Positions 26,886 through 32,174 of a stretch of 32,174 bases of DNA are shown here, in pieces. Under the pieces are notes generated by a model. It was not told the origin of the DNA and ran no database searches. It saw nothing but the letters and a program-made list of their open reading frames with translations. Both the position numbers and the translations under genes were made by a program. Source of the stretch: Klebsiella pneumoniae (GTDB lineage Bacteria > Pseudomonadota > Gammaproteobacteria > Pseudomonadales > Pseudohongiellaceae); the NCBI GenBank assembly GCA_945877175.1, contig CAMCRC010000026.1, forward strand, positions 1 to 32,174, given 5' to 3'. Numbering within the stretch: the stretch's first letter is position 1; the number at the start of each line of letters is the position of its first letter.

Positions 26886-28751
26886 ATGAAACACCGTACT
26901 CTTCTGGCGCTGGCCTGTACCACAGGTGCCACGTTATCGCCTTCTAGCTCTGTGCTTGCACAGGAATCCACTCCGCAGGAAATCGTCATCACCTCGAGCC
27001 GTATCGAAACGCCACTGCGGCAGATCGGCACCTCTGTATCTGTCATGACAGCCGACGAGATCGCGGCGCGCGGCAGCAGTTCGCTGCTCGACATCCTGCG
27101 CGCCATGCCCTCTGTCAGCGTGGGCAATTCCGGCGGTGCCGGGCAGATCAGCAATCTGCGCATACGCGGCGAAGAGGGCTACCGCACGCTCACGCTGCTT
27201 GACGGGATGAAGCTGTCAGATCCCAGCGTTACCCAGGTGCAGCCCCAGCTGGAGCACCTGCTCAGCAGCGGCATTGAGCGCATCGAAATACTGCGCGGGC
27301 CGCAGGGCCTGCACTACGGCGCGGATGCCGGTGGCGTGGTCAGCATCAGCACGCGCCAGAGCAGCACCGATCTGCGAGCACATGCTGATGCGATGACGGG
27401 CGCGTTCGGCACTCGCCAGTACACTGCCAACATGAGTGCCGGCAACGCGATCGGTGACTTCTTCGTATCCGCTGCCGATTACCGCACCGATGGGTTCAAT
27501 ACGCGCAAGGCAGATACGCTGCTGCGGGACAGGGATGGCTATGACAATACCTCACTGCACGGCCGTTTCGGCCTGCAGGCGAACGAAGCACTGCGCATCG
27601 AACTGGTGCTGCGCGACGTCACCGGCGATTCGGCGTATGACAGTTGCTATCATCCCGTGGATTTCTCCACCATCCATGACTGCGATGCCGCCTTCGAGCA
27701 ACAGGCGTCGCGTCTGTCGGCCGAGTACACGGCCGAATGGGGCACGCAGTCGCTGGCCCTGGGCAACACCCGGACAGCGCGCGAGAACTTCGCGCTGGGC
27801 CGCTCCTCCTATGCATCCTCCGGCGAACTGGAGCGCGTGGAGTACATCGGCACCCTGACAGCCTTCGACAGCTTCCAGCTGGTGTACGGCGCAGACGTGG
27901 AAGAAGAAGACAACAACGGCGACACGCGCACGCAGACCGGGGTGTACCTGGAGTACCTCAGCCGCTTCTCGGACACGCTGTTCCTCACGGCGGGCGTGCG
28001 CCACGATGACAACGACGACTTCGGCCGGCACACCAGTGTGCGCATCAGCGCCGCTCGCCTCTTCGCGCTGGCGGATGCCAGCGAAGTAAAACTGCGCGGC
28101 AGTGTCGGCACAGGCTTCCGCGCCCCCAGCCCCTATGAATTTGCCTACAACAGCGGGCCTTTCGCCTCGGCGCCGGCGTCCTCCACTGTGTTGAGCGAGG
28201 AGCTCAGTGCGGGCTACGAGCTGGCTGTGGAATACCGCAGTCCTTCCGGTCTGGAACTGGAAGCCGTGTACTTCGATCAGCAGATCGAGGACGCCATCTA
28301 TTTCGACCTGGCCGGCTACAGTGGCTATCTGCAGGACATCGGCGAGAGTGATTCCGACGGCCTGGAACTGGCCGCCCGCGTGCCGCTGGCGCAGCAGTGG
28401 CTGGTGGAGGCCAACTACACCTGGAACCGCACGCGACAGCCCCAGGGCGGACAGCGCCTGCGCCGCCCGGAAGACATGGCGAATCTTGGCGTGGAGTGGG
28501 GCAGCCGCGACGATCGGCTGAAGCTCGCGGGCTTCTACCGCCAATCCCTCGACGCGGTAGACTCTCTCAATGGCACTCCCATCGCGCTGGATGATTACGC
28601 GGTGGTGGATCTCTCGGCGCGCTATACCCTGCTGCAGGGGCTCGAAGTCTATGCGCGGCTGGAGAACGCCGCGGACGCAGACTACGAGGAAGTGCTGGGT
28701 TACAACGTCGGCGGCCGCGCAGGCCATGTCGGCATCCGCTTCAACTACTGA
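26886..28751 (+). CDS. btuB: TonB-dependent vitamin B12 receptor
   Basis: A 621-residue outer-membrane receptor. A Sec signal (to about VLAQE) is followed by the TonB box region EIVITSSR (31-38), a plug domain with EEGYRTLTLLDGMKLSDPS and IERIEILRGPQGLHYGADAGG, and a 22-strand barrel ending in the aromatic HVGIRFNY. It imports cobalamin across the outer membrane using TonB energy. Specificity is supported by the upstream cobalamin riboswitch and the downstream cobO and btuF. ATG 26886 is preceded by GAGGA; a TTG two codons earlier is less likely. The final residue is tyrosine, where Phe is usual, which is tolerated. Confidence 0.9.
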   Translation: MKHRTLLALACTTGATLSPSSSVLAQESTPQEIVITSSRIETPLRQIGTSVSVMTADEIAARGSSSLLDILRAMPSVSVGNSGGAGQISNLRIRGEEGYRTLTLLDGMKLSDPSVTQVQPQLEHLLSSGIERIEILRGPQGLHYGADAGGVVSISTRQSSTDLRAHADAMTGAFGTRQYTANMSAGNAIGDFFVSAADYRTDGFNTRKADTLLRDRDGYDNTSLHGRFGLQANEALRIELVLRDVTGDSAYDSCYHPVDFSTIHDCDAAFEQQASRLSAEYTAEWGTQSLALGNTRTARENFALGRSSYASSGELERVEYIGTLTAFDSFQLVYGADVEEEDNNGDTRTQTGVYLEYLSRFSDTLFLTAGVRHDDNDDFGRHTSVRISAARLFALADASEVKLRGSVGTGFRAPSPYEFAYNSGPFASAPASSTVLSEELSAGYELAVEYRSPSGLELEAVYFDQQIEDAIYFDLAGYSGYLQDIGESDSDGLELAARVPLAQQWLVEANYTWNRTRQPQGGQRLRRPEDMANLGVEWGSRDDRLKLAGFYRQSLDAVDSLNGTPIALDDYAVVDLSARYTLLQGLEVYARLENAADADYEEVLGYNVGGRAGHVGIRFNY

Positions 28752-28765
28752 CGGGACACAAGCGC

Positions 28766-29374
28766 ATGGATTCGAATGCAGATCGCAACGTCCGGCACAA
28801 GCGTGCCATGCAACGCAAGAAGGCGCTGGTGGATGCGCGCATCGCGGCCGCCACCGTGGACAAGGGCCTGCTGCTGGTGCTGACCGGCAACGGCAAAGGC
28901 AAGAGTTCGTCAGCATTCGGCATGCTGGCGCGCAGCGTCGGCCATGGCCTGCGCTGCGGCGTCGTGCAGTTCATCAAGGGGCAGTGGGAGTGCGGGGAAC
29001 ATCTGTTGTTCCACAATCATCCCCTGGTGGAATTCCATGTCATGAACACCGGATTTACCTGGGAGACACAGGACCGCGAGAAGGACATTGCGGCGGCCCG
29101 TGCCACATGGGTACATGCCGCCGCACTGCTGCGCAATTCTGACGTAGAGGTGATACTGCTGGACGAACTGACCTATATGCTGACCTACGGGTATCTGGAC
29201 GCCGCTGAAGTGATCGCCGCATTGCAGGGGCGTCCACCACAGCAACATGTGATCGTCACCGGCCGCAATGCCAGTGATGCGCTGATTGCGCTGGCTGACA
29301 CCGTCAGCGAGGTGCAGGATACCAAACACGCGTTCAACAACGGCGTGCGCGTGCAGAAGGGAATCGACTACTGA
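28766..29374 (+). CDS. cobO: cob(I)yrinic acid a,c-diamide adenosyltransferase
   Basis: A 202-residue CobA/CobO/BtuR-type adenosyltransferase that converts reduced cobalamin or its precursor to the adenosyl form. The P-loop TGNGKGKSS is at 40-48. HVMNTGFTWETQDRE and the following acidic VILLDELTYML and RNASDALIALADTVSE are family motifs. It is 14 nt after btuB, and its stop overlaps the btuF start by one base. In a genome without cobalamin synthesis it would adenosylate imported B12; whether synthesis genes exist elsewhere is not visible. Confidence 0.95.
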   Translation: MDSNADRNVRHKRAMQRKKALVDARIAAATVDKGLLLVLTGNGKGKSSSAFGMLARSVGHGLRCGVVQFIKGQWECGEHLLFHNHPLVEFHVMNTGFTWETQDREKDIAAARATWVHAAALLRNSDVEVILLDELTYMLTYGYLDAAEVIAALQGRPPQQHVIVTGRNASDALIALADTVSEVQDTKHAFNNGVRVQKGIDY

Positions 29375-30261
29375 TGCGTGCCTGGCTCGCCGCACTGGCA
29401 ATCTCGGTCTGTCTGCTGGCGCACAGCGGCGACACTCTGGCACAAGCCATCACTGTGGTGGACGATGATCAGCGCAGCGTCACACTGCAAGGTCCCGCCC
29501 GGCGCATCGTCAGCCTGGCGCCGTCGCTGACCGAACTGCTGTTTGTCGCAGGCGCTGGCAACCGCGTAGTGGGCGTGAGTGAGTACAGCGACTTTCCACC
29601 TCAGGCGCAGGGCATTCCCATCGTCGGGCGGTTCGATCTGCTGGACATGGAGGCGATCGTCGGCTTCAACCCCGACCTGATCGTGGCCTGGCGCAGTGGC
29701 AATCCACGGGCGGCGGTGCAGCGACTCATCGATCTGGGCTTCAATGTCTATGTGGCAGAACCCACAACGCTGGACAGCATTCCGGAACACATCGAGAAGT
29801 TCGCCACGCTGGCCGGCACACAGACTACCGGCATGGCCGCGTCCGCGTATTTTCGTGAGCAACTCGGGGTTCTGCAAAGCAAGTACCAGAACAGCGAAAA
29901 AGTGTCTGTGTTCTATCAGGTGTGGAACGATCCGCTGATCAGCGTGGGCGGGCAGGAGCTAATCAACGACATCATCACGTTGTGTGGAGGAACAAATATT
30001 TTCGGCGACCTTGGCCTCGCGCCCAAGATCAGCGAAGAAGCGGTGCTGCAGCGCGACCCGCAGGCCATCATTGCCAGTGGCATGGATATCGCGCGCCCGG
30101 AGTGGCTGGACGACTGGCGGCGCTGGCCACAATTGCAGGCTGTTGCCAACGGCCATCTGTTCTTCATTCCGCCAGACTTCGTGCAGCGGCACAGCCTGCG
30201 CGTGCTGAGTGGTGCGCTGCAGATGTGCGCGCACCTGGATATGGTACGCGCACATCCCTGA
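29374..30261 (+). CDS. btuF: periplasmic cobalamin-binding protein
   Basis: A 295-residue periplasmic binding protein with a Sec signal of about 24 residues (to TLAQA). The two-lobe class III fold is marked by PARRIVSLAPSLTELLFVAG at the start, GRFDLLDMEAIVGFNPDLIV, and GGTNIFGDLGLAPKISEEAV. It captures B12 released by BtuB and would hand it to BtuCD. The B12 operon order and riboswitch support cobalamin rather than iron-siderophore specificity. No btuC or btuD is present in the window. Confidence 0.9.
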   Translation: MRAWLAALAISVCLLAHSGDTLAQAITVVDDDQRSVTLQGPARRIVSLAPSLTELLFVAGAGNRVVGVSEYSDFPPQAQGIPIVGRFDLLDMEAIVGFNPDLIVAWRSGNPRAAVQRLIDLGFNVYVAEPTTLDSIPEHIEKFATLAGTQTTGMAASAYFREQLGVLQSKYQNSEKVSVFYQVWNDPLISVGGQELINDIITLCGGTNIFGDLGLAPKISEEAVLQRDPQAIIASGMDIARPEWLDDWRRWPQLQAVANGHLFFIPPDFVQRHSLRVLSGALQMCAHLDMVRAHP

Positions 30262-30271
30262 AACAAGCAGA

Positions 30272-31168
30272 TCAGTGCTGGTGCGCCGCGCCGGCCGCAG
30301 TGGCCGGCGCCTGCGTTGAACCTGTCGCCATCATCAGGTGGTGCGGCAGGTGATGATCTCCCAGCACCATGAATCCCATGAAACCGAGAGCGCGTACTTT
30401 GTCCACATTGGCCGGGTCTGTGGCATGCACCGTCAGACTCACGCCGTTGTCCAGCAGCGACGTGGTGGCGTGGTATGCAGAATCACTGGCCATCTGCGCG
30501 GCATGGGCGGGCACCATACGTTGAATGGCACCGAGCACGTCGCCCGTCCCGGTCACGGTATAGCGCGCACCACCTCTCAGCGAGGCATTGGCAGCCACAG
30601 GATTGGAGATGGCCATGAGCCACGAGCCATTCTTCAATTGCACAACACTGGGGTCAGTGACCACCGGCGACCCATCGCTGCTGCCAGCGACTGGCTTGAA
30701 AACCGCCTGAGGATCAAAGAAATACACCCCGTCATAAGACCAGGCGCTGTAGATGGTCGAGACCGCCTCCGGATTCGCCTGCCCGAACTGGCCGCGCATG
30801 TAGGTCAGCAGATAACGGCCGTCCTGCAACTGCAGGATGTCGGGATCGACCGCGTTGCCGTCGATGATGCCTTCGATGTAGATGGGCTTGCGCTCTGACC
30901 ACTGTGCCGACTGGGCGTTGAGATCGCTGTAGTAGATGGCATGCATCAGCACATTGTCCGCCGGCGCTACCGGCGCCGCCTAGGTGCCCTTGCCGGACTT
31001 GTCTGACGTCACGTTCGACAATCCATTGACGTAATACGCGCGAATTCCCATAGCCCCTCCGCCCAGTGGAATAGAATTTCCAGCGATGCTAGCCAATGGT
31101 CTGAGGCATTGCCATTGACGAAATCTGAACGACACCGCCCCGGTTCGCCCGGCTGGCATGTTTGGCAC
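30272..31168 (-). pseudogene. beta-propeller (GH43-like) protein gene with in-frame stop
   Basis: The intact part, 30272-30952 from a GTG, encodes 226 residues without a signal peptide. It has two propeller-type blades: AVDPDILQLQDGRYLLTYM followed by STIYSAWSYDGVYF, and VTDPSVVQLKNGSWLMAIS. The rest is a small C-terminal domain with MVPAHAAQM and a His-rich end. Upstream, the same frame stays open from 31168 except for TAG at 30980-30982. That stretch carries MGIRAYYVNGLSN, which fits the end of a preceding blade, so I read this as one gene broken by a nonsense change (CAG to TAG would explain it). The N-terminus and signal are missing. An alternative is that only the 226-residue frame is a gene. 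It is convergent with btuF. Confidence 0.5.
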
Positions 31169-31176
31169 CCGGCCCG

Positions 31177-31182
31177 TATAAT
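31177..31182 (+). promoter_or_regulatory. -10 element of the tRNA-Ile2 gene
   Basis: A perfect TATAAT lies 18 nt before the tRNA and is followed by a G+C-rich discriminator (CGCCGCTCC), as is usual for stringently controlled stable RNA genes. The -35 is poor (TGGCAT at 17-nt spacing). Confidence 0.55.
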
Positions 31183-31200
31183 CGCCGCTCCTCGCAAATC

Positions 31201-31277
<77 letters not shown>

Positions 31278-31326
31278 TATTCCGTTATATATCAATAGCT
31301 TGTAAAATTCAGAACGCTCAAAACTT

Positions 31327-31363
31327 GCTTACACAGTGCTTACACAGTCTGAAAGCTGTGTAA
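31327..31363 (+). repeat. tandem 11-bp repeat plus inverted copy next to tRNA-Ile2
   Basis: GCTTACACAGT occurs twice without a gap (31327-31337 and 31338-31348). TTACACAG (31340-31347) then pairs with an inverted copy CTGTGTAA at 31356-31363 across an 8-nt loop. The element is 50 nt after the tRNA CCA end. Tandem repeats beside a tRNA could be arm-type sites of an integrase, but no integrase gene is in view. The rest of the 31278-31542 gap shows no gene. Confidence 0.6.
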
Positions 31364-31542
31364 AGCTCTTTGGATTGCTCAAAAGCGTGTTTGAAACGTG
31401 GGAACGTCTTTCAAAAGGTCATTGGTTTTGGGGGATTTGACGGCGCGGAGTCTTTTTTTAACACTGTATGTTTTGACGCTAATCACTTGCTGTTGGATTG
31501 AGCTCAAAGCATTATTGTAAAAAACAGAAGCGACTACAACTC

Positions 31543-32174
31543 ATGTCCAGCACCATAGACTACTATCACATACTTGGCGTCACGCCATCAGCAGATTTGG
31601 CTGTTATCAAAGCTGTCTACAAAGCCTTAGCTCTTAAATTTCATCCTGACAGAAACAAAGAAAGTCCTGATGTGGCTGCCAAGCGAATGTCAGAGATCAA
31701 TGAAGCCTATTCCGTTCTTTGTGACGAACAAAAACGCGCCGCTTACGACAAGTCTCGTCGTGGATCTTCAGAGCAGGATCAGTTTGATGATCAGGAGGAG
31801 TTTGGCGACAAGTTTAGTGATGTCGAAAAACAAATTGAGGCAGATTGGGCTGTTGCTATCAAATATTATCCAGACCTTGATTCAATTCTCGTTACTCTAA
31901 ACCAAGTTTCAAAAAGCTTGATAATCCCATACAAGCTAACGCTGCTTGAAAAACAGATTTTCGCTCAGCGTCAAACACTTGCTGATCAGATGATAGATGC
32001 TTACCTAAAGACATACTTCGGCAGTAATCCAATAATTAAAGATTATGCGATATTACTGCTGAAGAAGGGGCGCAAGGACGCTGCTCTTGAACTCAATAAA
32101 GCAGTTAGAGTTCTTGGCAGCGCCATTGATCCCCTCTCCGTAAAATCTAAAATTGAGAATGAGTTTGGGATATT
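31543..32174 (+). CDS. J-domain (DnaJ-like) protein, 3' end outside window
   Basis: The first 210 residues are visible; the frame is open at the right edge. The J domain spans about residues 6-70: DYYHILGVTPSADL, the HPD triad at 34-36 that stimulates Hsp70 ATPase, and NEAYSVLCDEQKRAAYD. No Gly/Phe region or zinc cysteines follow, so this is not a standard DnaJ. An acidic linker (76-90) leads into a helical domain containing EADWAVAIKYYPDLDS and AALELNKAVRVLGSAID. Codon use is A+T-rich (19 G+C in 60 bases at 31861-31920), unlike the rest of the window, indicating transfer. It probably works as a co-chaperone for DnaK on an island-specific client; this is inference. Confidence 0.85.
   Translation, partial: MSSTIDYYHILGVTPSADLAVIKAVYKALALKFHPDRNKESPDVAAKRMSEINEAYSVLCDEQKRAAYDKSRRGSSEQDQFDDQEEFGDKFSDVEKQIEADWAVAIKYYPDLDSILVTLNQVSKSLIIPYKLTLLEKQIFAQRQTLADQMIDAYLKTYFGSNPIIKDYAILLLKKGRKDAALELNKAVRVLGSAIDPLSVKSKIENEFGI

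Noticed and set aside
27552-28916. A 454-residue open frame on the minus strand
   Set aside because: It is antisense to btuB and cobO; there is no ribosome site or family signal.
30288-30310. Strong 9-bp G+C-rich hairpin GCGCCGGCC/GGCCGGCGC
   Set aside because: It lies in the Ala-rich coding end of the propeller gene and has no T run; it may slow polymerase, but I cannot call it a terminator.
31278-31542. An integrase gene next to tRNA-Ile2
   Set aside because: No open frame of adequate length is present in this gap; if an integrase exists it lies beyond the window.

Overview
The window is a chromosomal segment of a Gram-negative gammaproteobacterium. Housekeeping stretches are about 60% G+C (41 of 60 bases in a block counted at 28381-28440). 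Signs of an outer membrane are LolB, a TonB-dependent receptor and several lipoproteins. The order TPR protein-lolB-ispE-tRNA-Gln-prs-rplY-pth-ychF is the one known from Pseudomonas and its relatives. I cannot name the genus; paired DUF6152-type genes suggest a marine or oligotrophic lineage such as Pseudohongiella/OM182, but this is only a guess.

Layout. (1) 1-6550: housekeeping block for outer-membrane lipoprotein sorting, isoprenoid and PRPP synthesis, and translation, closed by an elongator tRNA-Met and a strong terminator. (2) 6648-9659: a Tat-exported flavoprotein whose D-amino-acid-oxidase motifs are in circularly permuted order, a mercaptopyruvate-type sulfurtransferase and a VC0807-like membrane protein. 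(3) 9680-13520, minus strand: a ferric-iron ABC importer (fbpABC order) with a Fur-box-like promoter. (4) 13698-15528: a three-gene cassette of haem lipoprotein, HupE/UreJ-like membrane protein and membrane-anchored periplasmic protein. (5) 15536-17463, minus strand: three exported proteins of unknown role. (6) 17632-22651: a 2OG-Fe(II) oxygenase, then genes for RNA and ribosome work (RRM protein, ABC-F YbiT, DbpA, DTW-domain TapT). (7) 22548-26528: a MAPEG protein with a small upstream gene, then xseB-ispA-dxs. (8) 26549-30261: a cobalamin riboswitch followed by btuB-cobO-btuF, a B12 salvage operon without btuCD. (9) 30272-31190: a damaged beta-propeller gene. (10) 31201-32174: tRNA-Ile2(CAT) followed by A+T-rich DNA with tandem repeats and a J-domain gene cut by the window edge, which looks like the edge of a genomic island.

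The genes mostly support core growth: MEP isoprenoid synthesis (IspE, Dxs, IspA), translation and its accessory factors, and acquisition of iron and B12. The most unusual item is the permuted oxidase at 6648-7838. The HupE cassette and the tRNA-Ile2 boundary come next.
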